Shown here: piece by piece, positions 11,401 through 20,987 of the stretch
Position numbering within the stretch: position 1 is the first letter of the stretch
Layout of the letters: the number at the start of each line of letters is the position of its first letter
Assembly (NCBI GenBank): GCA_004802725.1
Contig: SGPM01000339.1
Coordinates: 1-28,999 of the forward strand
Direction: 5' to 3'
Origin: Antrodiella citrinella
Lineage: Eukaryota; Basidiomycota; Agaricomycetes; Polyporales; Steccherinaceae
DNA: 28,999 nucleotides
Translations under genes and position numbers: made by a program
Notes under the pieces: model-generated
The model's database searches: none
Seen by the model: the letters and a program-made list of their open reading frames with translations, nothing else
What the model was told of the DNA's origin: nothing

Positions 11401-11697
11401 GACAAGATAGACTCCGAGACCGGAAAGCCTAAGAAGATCCTCAATCCCGCAACTAACACATTAAGCAGTGTCACTACTGATTTCTCGAATCTAAACTACG
11501 GCACCAATGTCAAACAACATTACTGTTGGCTGGTTTGCAGATTGAAGCCGGAGTCTTTCGACGAAATCAAAGCGAAAGTTACACCTCATGTCAAGACCAC
11601 ACGGCGAGGCGTCCAGACTATCAAGGTGGAAGAAGAAGACACTGACGCGGTCAATCTATTTGCCAACGCCGACTTCAACGAGATGGAGGATGACTAG
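8408..11697 (+). CDS. Plavaka-associated accessory protein, function unknown
   Basis: Eight exons: 8408-8911, 8976-9057, 9128-10052, 10119-10386, 10436-10834, 10882-11055, 11125-11319 and 11371-11697. All junctions keep phase and give 957 residues. Residues 1-110 are basic and Ala/Ser/Thr-rich. A charged coiled coil follows at about 112-152 (EALAARLREKDDEIAQLLKK). A long disordered region comes next, with Lys/Arg clusters and eight consecutive Asp at about 549-556. A folded domain from about W670 to 905 includes WKSNFVPLFHSFIGTLPNGL, EYRNGFGQHAMKEVNALFNT, KPYRSPLIIKTLSHYYSLIQ and AIAVAAAGVERAFLLW, and the C-terminus is acidic. I recall similar C-terminal domains in uncharacterised agaricomycete proteins but know no function. 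The position inside the terminal repeats and the divergent layout mark it as an element gene. By analogy with CACTA elements it may bind the subterminal motifs; that is a hypothesis. Confidence 0.85.
10252..10275 (+). repeat. Coding (GAC)8 trinucleotide repeat
   Basis: Eight perfect GAC codons encode eight aspartates in the disordered middle of the accessory protein. It is a length-variable microsatellite in frame and does not disturb the reading frame. Confidence 0.9.
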
Positions 11698-12352
11698 CAG
11701 TCCAGTGGCCATGCCGCCGCGCTGACATCGCAGGTGTGCGTTGAGGTAAGCTTTCGATCTTCTATTCTGCCGTCGTACGGAACAACTCAACAGGACGATT
11801 ACTCCATGCTTATAGTTGTGCTGCTATTGCTGTAATCGTAACCACCATCGCTTGTTCCCTGAGTTCTCCTCCCTTTTTAAGTCATTTATAATGCTGTCTT
11901 TCATTGCCACCTTAATTCACGCTTAACCTCCCTTCTGCACCCTTATTAGTACCCTTATTAGCTCGTCGCTCTACCTGAAATCCCTTGGTCCCGCATTATT
12001 TAGACTTGCCGGCCCGTCTTGACCTTCCTTACTACTTCCTTAGACTTTCTTAGACTTTCTTAGACCGCCTTCTGCTTCTTGCTACTCGTAGTTGATCGTG
12101 ATAATGTCATTTTTCGGTACACTTGCTACGTGCTTATGATCATTTATTTCGCCTTATTTCGCATTGAGAGCTTTGTGACCTTTCATTGACAGCTCCTTGC
12201 TAAGACCTTGAGCCTATTCCACTCGTCGTTTCAGATGATAACAAGGAACCACAAGAAAACGAGACGGATTATTAAGAAGAAATCTCCTTAATAGTGCACT
12301 AATAAGAGACGATGTTTGTTCCTTGGTAGTCTCTTGATAGCGTTTGTCTACC
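11698..12352. other. Right noncoding arm of the transposon
   Basis: This stretch lies between the accessory-gene stop and the right terminal repeat. It contains the decamer array at 12018-12078, the repeat ACTAATAAGAGA at 12298-12309 and inverted CTTATTAG cores near 11942-11962. No gene is recognisable, and the part near the gene is presumably its 3' untranslated region. Confidence 0.55.
12018..12078 (+). repeat. Subterminal array of CTTAG-type decamers in the right arm
   Basis: CTTGACCTTC, CTTACTACTTC, CTTAGACTTT (twice), CTTAGACCGC and CTTCTGCTTC follow one another, beginning at 12018, 12028, 12039, 12049, 12059 and 12069. The 10-base period and the CTTRx start match the units in the terminal repeats, in the opposite orientation to those of the nearby right end. 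Confidence 0.7.
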
Positions 12353-12412
12353 TTATCAAGCCGCTTCAAGGCGCGTCAAGGCGCTCTAAGCAGAATCTGT
12401 GTTTTACTGATG
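12353..12412. repeat. Right terminal inverted repeat with CTTGA decamer array
   Basis: Read inward on the reverse strand from 12412, the sequence starts with the same 15-mer as the left end. CTTAG then occurs at offset 22, CTTGACGCGC at offset 32 (12371-12380), and further CTTGA units at offsets 42 and 52. The offsets of the first two units equal those at the left end, so the two ends are colinear inverted copies that have diverged between the motifs. Confidence 0.8.
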
Positions 12413-13413
12413 TGGTAGCAATAGACACATCGCACATGCGGCTTTGAAGGTTTCAGAACTTGAACTTGATCGTCGGCGCCTGCCTCGGATCGAAGTCGTG
12501 TATTTCGCATTTCACGCTGTTGCTTACGATAGTCTGCATTACTGCTCAGCTTGCAGTTGAAGATCCTGGTGAGGTTGTGCTGGCAGGATTTCCCGAGGCC
12601 CAATTTCGCCCATATTGTCAATGGTTCGTTGCATCAAGAGATCGTTCCGTTATATTGCAAACATAGTTATGAGTACTGTCTTCATTGTTGAGTCCAGTAA
12701 GAAAGAGCGTTATTCGAGTTGCTAGTAGTAAGGCTTACTAAGTAGTGGCTCAGGCTGGCAGACAACAGGCTGTCTCGGCCGAATCCGAACCAGGTTCCCT
12801 TTTATGGATTGTATTTTCCTTTTCGGGGGCTTGCGCCACAACCCAGTAGGGACCGGGCCACCTTCACACAGCGTCCATGAGGACATACTCGGTGAGCATT
12901 ATTGCTGTTCATTCCTGCGATGTCCTTCATTCCTGCTGCGGCCTGTCAATTTGCTACCGAAGCCAGCCCGCGGAATGTCAGTCTCCTTGACAACCCGGAC
13001 AACCTTGCCTGATGGAGGGACTTACAGCAACCTACTTCATTCGGCCTGCGGAGGAACAGGAAATGTCACATCTTTGATTTGGGCTTCGTACGCAGTGGAT
13101 GGGCAATGTCCCAGGTGCGAGAACTTCGAAATACTCACGGAGAAGTGGCCTTCTCCTGTATGGCATTCTCTCAACAGGTCTTTCCCACTGCGTACGACTG
13201 CGATCTTACTGCTGGATCATATTCTGCTATGACCATTTATTCCGGTAGTATGCCTCTTAGTCCTGTTTTTCTATCGATGCAGGCGGTGCGGTTTTCCGCT
13301 CATCCATAAGAACAAGCTGAAAATTTACTCTATGCTCCTCACCTTTCATCCTTTCTTTCCCTTTTACTTCGCTCAAACCTTCCTATCAATACACCACGAT
13401 CAATCACAACATA
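12413..13413. other. Intergenic stretch between the transposon and the small secreted protein gene
   Basis: About 1 kb without a recognisable gene. A 142-codon plus frame (12804-13232) lacks a signal peptide, a domain and any splice partner. A pyrimidine-rich tract at about 13335-13390 (TTTCATCCTTTCTTTCCC) directly precedes the downstream start codon; such CT-rich tracts are common in promoters of well-expressed fungal genes. Confidence 0.45.
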
Positions 13414-14077
13414 ATGTTCACTCCCTTCGGTTGTATATTTTTGCTTTTTGCTTTAGCTGCTACCCTGGCCGGTGCAGGTGAAAGAACACATCTTTCCGCG
13501 CGCATGCAAATTACTAACCACTGGCATCAACATCTGCAGCTCCTTCTCGCCTTTTCGCTCGTCAGACTGGTGACCTGCAGTGCAACATTGCTCGTGTCAA
13601 GATCGTCGGCAGCATCCTTCAGGCTGCGCAGACTGCCCGCAACTTGACTCAAGAGCTCTCCTGGTAGGTCAAATGCATTTCATTGACTCGGATGTCCGCA
13701 TATTTTATACTCGACGCTGAGTATCTTATTGAACATCTAGTGGTTGTGGAAATTCCTCTTCACTCATAGCTAACGTGACTTCCGGGATCATCACGGCTGA
13801 GGACGCCGTTGCAGAGATCGTTGGGGCCATCTTCACTGGTCAAGCTGCTCCCGCCTCCGCTCGTACCCAAGTCGGAGATGGTCTCACTCTCGCCCTCGAG
13901 TCCGCTGGTAATATCACTTCGTAAGGAGTCTTCAATTCGCCATGATTCAAGGCTTCTTCTTGACAGTGTCTCTATGATAGCACCGACCCCGCTGTTACTA
14001 GCAACCTTGCTACGCTGACGTCCCAGTTGATCGCTGCTGGGCAAGCTGGCGATGACGTCTTGCAGGATTGCAACTGA
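13414..14077 (+). CDS. Small secreted protein, four cysteines
   Basis: Four exons (13414-13477, 13540-13663, 13741-13920, 13981-14077) join to a 154-residue protein. Residues 1-21 or so (MFTPFGCIFLLFALAATLAG) are a signal peptide, interrupted near its end by the first intron. The mature part starts around APSRLFARQTGDLQCN; the LFARQ stretch could be a processing site. It contains only four cysteines (LQC, SCGC, DCN at the C-terminus), which could form two disulfides. The remainder is small, Ala/Thr/Ser/Gly-rich and predicted helical (VKIVGSILQAAQTARNLTQE), with N-glycosylation sequons NLT, NSS, NVT and NIT. I do not recognise a named family. It could be a cell-wall-associated or effector-like protein. 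The CT-rich leader suggests good expression. Confidence 0.85.
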
Positions 14078-14493
14078 GCTTGATGTTTTATGCAGCGGAA
14101 GTGTAGGGCATTTCAACTTGGGTTGCTCTAGTCACTATAGCTAGACGTTGTATTCACCCGTCCAATCCTTCAATGAAGCAGACATAGATTGTCAACGCAT
14201 ATTGCTGACGCTTCAACCGCAATAGAAGATTGAGACATGCCGGAGTCCGAACATCATGCATCAGACGAAGCATAGTTTTGAGAAGTCGTAAACAGGTCGT
14301 TACATTTCGTCACGAAAATTGAAAGGAAAAATCAAGTACGATATGGAAGCAATCGCCATGGAAGGGGTAAATGGTAAATCCAAAGCAGCGGACAACATGG
14401 GAAAAGTGCAAATAACAAGCTATAGATCGATGGTGACATGAGCATACAAAACAAGAATTCCGGCACAAAGTACAAAGTCTTACTCCGAGCCGA
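14078..14493. other. 3' intergenic region between convergent genes
   Basis: This 416-base gap separates the stop of the small secreted protein gene from the stop of the convergent coiled-coil gene. It should hold both 3' untranslated regions. No gene, RNA or repeat is recognisable. Confidence 0.5.
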
Positions 14494-16883
14494 CTATCCG
14501 GTGGATTTGTCCTTGTCGAAGAACGCAACGAGCTGCCCGACAGGCACCTTGGGCTTGCCAGCCATCGCTTTCGGAGGAAGGGGACTAGCGCTGGCCAGGG
14601 CTTCCTTAGTCTGTTTCCTAATTTGCAGCGGGTCCACGAACTTGCCAGGGGTTGTAGGACTCTCGTCAAGGAAGCCTAGACCGAACCGGTCGGTCGAGCG
14701 CGAACGCAGACGGGAATTGAGTGGGTTGGTCGGCGTCGGCGCGTGGATATTCTGTGCAGAAGCTGGGCCAGTGTACATGGACTGTGGTCGAGGTCGCTTG
14801 GGAGGAGGAGCCGAGGAATCAGATGCATAGGTATCGTCGTCATTCCTGAACTTGTTGGGAATATTGAGGCCCGCTATACGGGCGGATGCTTTACCGATGG
14901 TTTCCTCGTTGGCTCCAGAGTAGCTGTCGGAGTCAGATTCTGGTTCGTCAAATGTCGCGGTTAACGGCGACAAGGAAATGGGTCCGCCGAAATCTCGAGA
15001 TTGATTGCGAGAGTGAGAGCGTTCACGAGCATGTTTCGGCGCCGTAATGGGCCCACCCAGGGCAACCGTGTACCGCTTTCGTGGAGTGGGGCTGACGCTT
15101 TCAGTCCTATACAACGGACGACTGGGAGGAGGAGGGAGAGAAGGAGGACTCGAAGGCTCCGAAGGCAGCGACGACGGAAGACCGGCCATGGACGAGCCTG
15201 AAGGATGCATGTCTGCGCCTTGCGAAGGTAACCCAGAGATGCTTGGGCGAGAAAGAGCAGCCGAGCTCAATGAAGCTGGAGGGGAGCTGGTAGGTGAGAA
15301 CGGTCCCTGCTGGAGGATCGACGAGTCCGGCGGGGTGGCATAGTCACCTGTGGGGTATGGTAATCGCGTACGGGACGGCGGAGGGGGAGTTGTGACAACC
15401 GGTGGACTGGCAGCGTCTTTGGTAATGGGCGTTGTGCGGGGGGATGAGTTGGATATGGAGCGCACTGCAATAGAGTTGGTGGACGGTGCCCTGCCCACGG
15501 CAGGTCCGCTGCGCGACGGTCCAGAAGAAAGGTTTCCGGGAGAGACCAACAGTTTTGCCATCTCCCTGCCTAGCTCACCGATGCGGCCTGAGACCTCCCC
15601 AAGTTCTTCACGTAGTTCCTGCAGCGCCGCAGCTGAATTTGGGTCACTATTCTGTTGAGACTCATCAGGCCGTTTCTCGTGGTCCTTCTCGCTTTCCTTC
15701 TCAACCAGCCACCGTTCCACATCGTCCATGCGTTCCTCCAAGGCACGAACATGGCTGACAGTCCATCGCTCCAGCTTCTCAAACCGACCTGCAATGGTCA
15801 AGAGGGTCCCAGGCATGTCCAGCGTACCCTGCGCGTTGAATTGCGCGTACATCGGAGGAGCCTGGCGAGACGGCGACGCGCTTCCTCCTTCGCTGGGCTG
15901 AATACGCAGCGGAGACGCGGCGAGACTAGGAGGCATGCTGTATGAAGTGCTTTGCCTCATGGGACTTGGAGACGGTGAAGACATCTGCCGTGGCCGAGGA
16001 GCAGAAGGAGCTCCGAGTTGAAGAAAGGCAGGATCGTCGAACTTGGTATCTGGTGAAGCGGGCCATTCCCTGCTCCTCTGCTTCTCCTGTCTCTTGACTT
16101 GTTTCTTCATCTCTTTCTCTTTCTCCTTTTTCTCTTTCTCTATCTCTTTCTCGCGCGTCTTTGTCTCCTGGACCACCTGTTGGGCAGGAGTGAGAGGTTC
16201 TTTAGTCGGTGTGAGCTTGTTCTTCGCGGCATTCCACCAGCTCGCCTTTTGCGAATTGGAAGGTGAAGGTGGCGTAGACGGTGCGGCCTGCGATAGCGGG
16301 CGTGGAGGCGGTAGAGAGGGGTTCATGTCAGCATCCAGCATCGCCAGGACGCGTTCTTCGAGTCTCCTTGTCTCCGCCTCTCTGCTCATGATACGTTCAG
16401 CCTCTCTGCGACTCTTCTCGCGTTCTCTTTCGGCCTCTGCCTCCAGTTCTTCGTCCGTGGGCAAGTAGTTCACGGAGCGCTGACTCATGTTGCTCATGAG
16501 AGAGTTCATCCGCTGTGCGATGTTGGCGGCGAACTGGGCAACCGATGGCGAAGGAGACGTCGGACGATCTCCCCATTGCTCCGAATCGTTCGTATGAGAG
16601 GAGCCGTCTTCGCTGATTTCTCCAGTGTCGGGGTCGATAGTTGTACCGTTCCTGAGGGGGGAGGGCGGTCTACGATGCGTGTTGACGGGTTCAGGCTGTG
16701 AAATATAAGCTTATCGCGTCGCTACGACTGAGATAATACGACACTGACCAGGTTGAGCGGGGAGGGCGGCGGCGGCAACGATGGCGAAGTCATTCTCCTC
16801 TGCTTGGGGATCGGGGACGAGCCTGGAGGTGCGAGATTGGCAGGAGAGACAGACATTTTGGCCCTGTGTGATGGCGACGCCAT
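14494..16883 (-). CDS. Proline/serine-rich coiled-coil protein, function unknown
   Basis: Two exons, 16749-16883 and 14494-16695, give 778 residues. The start MASPSHRAKMSVSPANLAPP was chosen because it is the first ATG of an open 45-codon exon that splices in phase (intron 53 bases) onto PEPVNTHRRPPSPLRNGTTI. After a conserved-looking stretch (SEDGSSHTNDSEQWGDRPTS, SVAQFAANIAQRMNSLMS) comes a Glu/Arg-rich helix (EELEAEAEREREKSRREAER). A charged coiled coil follows (ETKTREKEIEKEKKEKEKEM), then SPSP-rich linkers. A central helical block (LLTIAGRFEKLERWTVSHVR then ALEERMDDVERWLVEKESEK) and a heptad region (LQELREELGEVSGRIGELGR) come next. The C-terminal half is disordered, with many S/T-P sites that could be phosphorylated, ending LVAFFDKDKSTG. 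No enzyme domain is visible; a scaffold or cytoskeletal role would be a guess. It is divergent from LCB1. Confidence 0.85.
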
Positions 16884-17082
16884 GATCCTCGACGAACGCG
16901 AGGCTCACGCCGTCGTGAAAGGCGGGTTGGTCGACGTTGGGAACGACGAGCGCGTTAATGGACAGACGCCCGTTTCAGCCGAAGAATGAACAAACCGCAG
17001 CGGGCGGCTTCTTCTTGACCAGCGACCACGACCATCACACACGACGTCCACGACAATTTTCGCGACGACGGCGGTAGCCACG
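16884..17082. promoter_or_regulatory. Short divergent promoter between the coiled-coil gene and LCB1
   Basis: Only 199 bases separate the two start codons, so both promoters and leaders lie here. No TATA-like sequence is evident, which fits housekeeping-type promoters. Confidence 0.5.
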
Positions 17083-18961
17083 ATGAGCACGACAACCGCG
17101 GCTTTGGAGCCTGTCTTCACGTTCCTCTCTTATTCTTATGCTACCCTGGAGACGTCCTTCTACAAGATACCTGGCTCTCATGTTATTGCTCGCTATGTCA
17201 GGTCATCTCATCAAAATGATCCTGGACGCACCGTTCTGGAGATCATGCTCTTTATCTTCGCTGTGAGGACACTGCTGCAGTCTCGTACTCGTGCAGATCA
17301 TTCGGGCAAACACTTCATCAAGTTTGACGAGAAGGTGAGCTAGCTACGTCAGTGTCTCGTGTGGCTGTTCACGATCCTTCATGGATAGGAAATCAACGAC
17401 CTCGTCGAAGAATGGTCTCCCGAGCCATTGGCTGCTGATCTCACCCCTCATGAGCAAGCCGAGCTGGCGGCGGTCCCCGTTATTTCTGGTCCGACTGGTC
17501 CGAAACCCAAGCTCATTACAGGGAAGACCGTCCTCAACCTCGCAAGTTACAACTTCACCGGTCTTGCTGGCAATGAGACAATCAACGAGAAAGCAGTCGA
17601 GGTGTTACGGAAATATGGTCTTGGAAGCTGCGGTCCTCCTGGTTTCTACGGCACGCAAGGTGAGTTAAGAATCGCTGCCTTAGTGGATCATTGCTGAATC
17701 ATGGTACGTGCTAGATGTTCACATCCAACTTGAGAAGGATATCGCAGATTTCCTCGGAACAGAGTCAGCAATCCTCTACGCGCAGGCATTCTCTACCATT
17801 CCCTCCGTCATCTCTGCTTTCTCCAAACGTGGTGATATCATCGTAGCCGACCGAGGAGTTAACTTCGCTATCCAGAAGGGTCTTCAAATCTCTCGCAGCA
17901 CAATCCGTTGGTACGATCACAACGATCTCCATAGTCTCGAACAAGTACTTGAGAGTGTGGAACGGGAGAGACGCAAGAAGAACCTTCCCCTCACCCGCAG
18001 GTTCATTATCACGGAAGGTATCTTCGATCATGACGGTTTGATTTCAGACTTGCCTAAACTGGTGAGTAGCACCGTGTGTGACCGTAAATTGACGTTCTCA
18101 CAATGTCTCAGGTCGAGCTCAAGAACAAGTACAAGTATCGTCTGGTCCTGGACGAGAGCATTTCATTTGGTAGTGTCGGTAGGACAGGACGCGGCTTGAC
18201 CGAGCTCTTCAACGTTCCGGTATGCAAAGACGAAGCTGTCATGCAGTGTCAGTTCTGACCGCCTTCTATAGGCCACTCAAGTCGATATGCTCGTCGGATC
18301 TGTCGCTACTGGTCTTGCTTCTGGAGGAGGTTTCTGCGCAGGGACGTGTCATGTTGTCAACCATCAGGTGTGTTTTACGCGTCGCTCGTTATCATGCTGT
18401 ACTCATTCGGTGTAGCGTATCAACGGTACATCTTTCGTGTTCTCTGCTGCCATGCCCGCGATGCTCGCTGTTGCAGGATCTGAGGGTATCAACATTCTTC
18501 GCAACACGCCCTCTATCTTGACTACTCTGCATGAGAACGTTCGTGCCATCCGAGCTATCCTGGACAAGGTTGATGCCATTACTATTCCTTCCCACCCTGC
18601 GTCTGCGACCATTCACCTCCATGCGCGCATTCCCTCACCTACCCACCTGTCACCAAACGCCCCACCGTCACCTTCACTTTCGTCCAGTGGCAAGCTTTCT
18701 AACCCACTTTCCGTCATTCCTCGTGACCCACCTTACTATGACTACGACTTGGAGGAGAAGCTTCTGCAGGATGTCGTGGATGAGTGTTTGGCCCAAGGCG
18801 TCATGGTCACCAGGTCGAAGACACTGCGAAAGCAGGAGCTTGCTGAGGTCAGGCCTAGTATTCGTTTGGCCGTGACAGCTGCTCTGAGCAGGAAGGACTG
18901 TGAAAAGGCTGCTAACGTCATCAAGGCGGCGTGCACGAAGATAATTGGAAAAAGGAGATAA
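17083..18961 (+). CDS. LCB1: Serine palmitoyltransferase subunit 1
   Basis: Six exons (17083-17334, 17389-17659, 17715-18061, 18112-18219, 18272-18367, 18416-18961) encode 539 residues. The protein is the non-catalytic subunit of the ER enzyme that condenses serine with palmitoyl-CoA, the first step of sphingolipid synthesis. A hydrophobic segment at about 49-65 ([16 protein letters not shown]) anchors it. The fold-type-I aminotransferase core follows: [74 protein letters not shown]165 in GSCGPPGF corresponds to the cysteine mutated in human SPTLC1 neuropathy (C133). The PLP lysine segment is replaced by [17 protein letters not shown] with no lysine, as expected for LCB1 rather than LCB2. A Ser/Pro-rich insert ([20 protein letters not shown]) sits in the C-terminal domain. 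The catalytic partner LCB2 is not in the window. Confidence 0.96.
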
Positions 18962-19098
18962 TGCAAGTATTGCGCTTTAGATCAGAATTTATGATATATC
19001 TACATGGGATTGTGCTCTAATCCATACCCTAATGGCTACTCCCTCTCGCTCAATGTCTGCCTCCAACGAATCCACTCAACTTCTCGTACGTATTCCTG

Positions 19099-20310
19099 CT
19101 AATGCTTGATCGTGCAGACCTCGCGGTAGCGTAACCTCCCGTCCTTCAACTCCAACGTACCCTTCGACAAGTCGGGTGGGGGCGCGATTTTGAATAGAAG
19201 CTCCCTCTGTCGTCGGAGATCTTCCACGAGTCTCGTTGTGTCGTAGCAAAAAATGAGGACCTGCCACATCTTCTTGTCCGCGATGCCCAGCGCGACCATG
19301 TTTTGGTACACACCCCACATGTGCTCCCTCATGGCGTGCAGCGTTTTGGGTGGAACAACGTAAACGAGGTGGATTGCGTGTCGGAGAGTGTGGATGTGTA
19401 GGAAGGGGGTATATGGGTCACTGGGTATGGGGTCGTTGTCTCGGAGATCAGGAATGGGTAGGACAGGTATAAGGTTGAACGCAAATTGCCTCCAGTCGTA
19501 TGTATATAGGTATTGCATGACGACGGGGAACTGTTGGACTCGAGGCACGCGAAGAGGGATGACAGGGAGCTTCACAGACGTTTGTGTCTTTTCTGAGGTG
19601 TCCCCTTCGATGACTGAGAATGTCGGGTCTGAATCCGGGATGGGAGGAAGTCGCGAGCAATGTGCTGCGAAAATGACAGAGTGAACTGGGTAGATGTGGA
19701 CATCCCGCCGGAAGCCAAACTTCAAAGAAACGCGTTGGGCAGGGCCGTGCGGGTATCGTTGTGCGGATGGGTATACTGCGAGGTAGTGGGTAGGCACAGT
19801 GGCGACGCCAAAATCTTCCATGACAACCTCCACTTCTTTGGGGATGATTGCTTGTGGTGGATCAGCATACATCGGGCACTGTGTCACTTGTCCGCACATC
19901 CTAAGGAAAAGTGTCAGTCCAAATTACAGTCAAGCGCGCGAGACAGATACTCACATAGGATCCCCAGCTCCCAAAGCCTTCCGAATGGAATCCAGAGGTA
20001 AACCATCCAGATCTGGCATAAGCTTGTACACGTCTTTGACCTGGACCTCAGGTACAACTGGTCTGAGTATCCTCGGAGGCGCCTTTGAAACGCGCTCAAC
20101 GAGTGGCCGACGACGCGTCTGTTCGACCCAAGTAGGCCTCTTCATCGGCATACGCGCTCTCCTTTTCGCCGCAAGGAGGAGATATCGCGATACAGCCAAG
20201 ATCCTGGACGCATGGGCCAAACCCAGGGCCGAATGTCTGTGGGGCTTGGCAGCAAGTCGCGGATTCTTGAACATGGCAGTGCACTGGTATGCGGGGGAGG
20301 GCAGACGCAT
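19099..20310 (-). CDS. clp1: Clp1-like protein (clampless-1 family, sexual development)
   Basis: Two exons, 19955-20310 and 19099-19900, separated by a 54-base intron, encode about 385 residues. Conserved stretches KDVYKLMPDLDGLPLDSIRK, QCPMYADPPQAIIPKEVEVV and GVATVPTHYLAVYP followed by HIYPVHSVIFAAHCSRLPPI are those I know from the Clp1 family. In Coprinopsis cinerea clp1 acts downstream of the A mating-type homeodomain proteins and is needed for clamp-cell formation; the Ustilago Clp1 is needed for proliferation after plant penetration. The biochemical activity is unclear. The first exon stays open upstream to 20511. I prefer the ATG at 20310 (MRLPSPAYQCTAMFKN), with 20274 as alternative, because upstream residues look like translated leader. 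It converges on LCB1 with 137 bases between stops and diverges from Dbp4. Similarity to homologues is from memory. Confidence 0.85.
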
Positions 20311-20987
20311 AGTGTCCGCACTGTTGCGTTTCGAACGCGAAGGTATAGAAACTGGGGGTGAAAGCGTCCTCTGCAAGTAGCTAAGACGACCAAAGGAGAG
20401 GCGTGCATTGCTGCGTCGCGTTTCGCGTCGATTGGTGTGACCCGTTACGAGGAAATGTCGATTGGCTGTATGCCTTTCTGGGAAGCCGCAAACATGGACC
20501 CACAGCGACAATCATCAAGCCAGACATGGCGTCCAATGGGCAATTGTCTCTCTGACTCCCTTGTCCTCCGCTAACGTTTGCCGAGCAAAAGATGATTAGC
20601 ATCTGGGATTTTAGCGAGAGGGCTCAAGATCCATTGTCGTTAGAACTCACCATGTAATGCTGAACGATTCCTTGTGAATCTTTGAAGGGCTTGAACAGGA
20701 TTGTTTCCGCACGACCCCGAACCAGCTCCGAGTACGTTTGTCTGGTGAATGCACATTTTCGGAGTCAATGCAGGGCCTCAAGCTTCAACGTGAAGGTTGA
20801 AGACAACGAGAGCCGACTTTTAGAAAATCATGTGCACGTGATCGTATTTAAGCGCATGTGTGCAGTGATCAGCGCCTGTTTTCTCAGGCTCTTCCTGCTT
20901 TTCTTGAAATTCTTTCGCGGATCCGAATCTCACTTATACGTCACAAAACGCCAAGTATGTAACAAAGATATACCACTAATAACGCGC
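20311..20987. promoter_or_regulatory. Divergent upstream region of clp1 and DBP4
   Basis: This 677-base interval holds the upstream regions of both genes. In other mushrooms clp1 transcription depends on the A mating-type heterodimer, so binding sites may lie here, but I cannot recognise one with confidence. A TACGTCA site near 20938-20944 resembles a CRE/ATF half-palindrome and lies close to the DBP4 start. Confidence 0.35.

Larger units (their letters stand above)
3606..12412. mobile_element. Plavaka-type DNA transposon, apparently complete
   Basis: The element is about 8.8 kb. Its ends carry inverted repeats starting with the identical 15-mer CATCAGTAAAACACA (3606-3620; reverse complement at 12398-12412). 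It is flanked on both sides by TG (3604-3605 and 12413-12414), which may be a 2-bp target duplication. Inside are two divergent genes: a Plavaka transposase on the minus strand and an accessory protein gene on the plus strand. Both are open from start to stop once introns are removed, so the copy may be autonomous. The arms outside the genes (3606-4479 and 11698-12412) hold subterminal repeats. Plavaka elements are known from Agaricomycetes and are related to the CACTA and KDZ transposons; the exact boundaries are my inference from the repeats. Confidence 0.82.

Noticed and set aside
12804..13232. 142-codon plus-strand open frame between the transposon and the small secreted protein gene
   Set aside because: No signal peptide, domain, splice partner or family resemblance. 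A chance frame in moderately GC-rich noncoding DNA is the simpler reading.
16043..16468. Plus-strand frame with a long Phe/Ser-rich hydrophobic start resembling a membrane protein
   Set aside because: It is the complement of the Lys/Glu-rich coiled coil of the minus-strand gene; AAG/GAG repeats read backwards give Phe/Leu/Ser runs.
20311..20511. Upstream extension of the Clp1-like first exon to an ATG at 20511
   Set aside because: The extra 67 residues look like translated leader, rich in Arg/Thr/Ser with no similarity I recognise. It cannot be fully excluded without transcripts.
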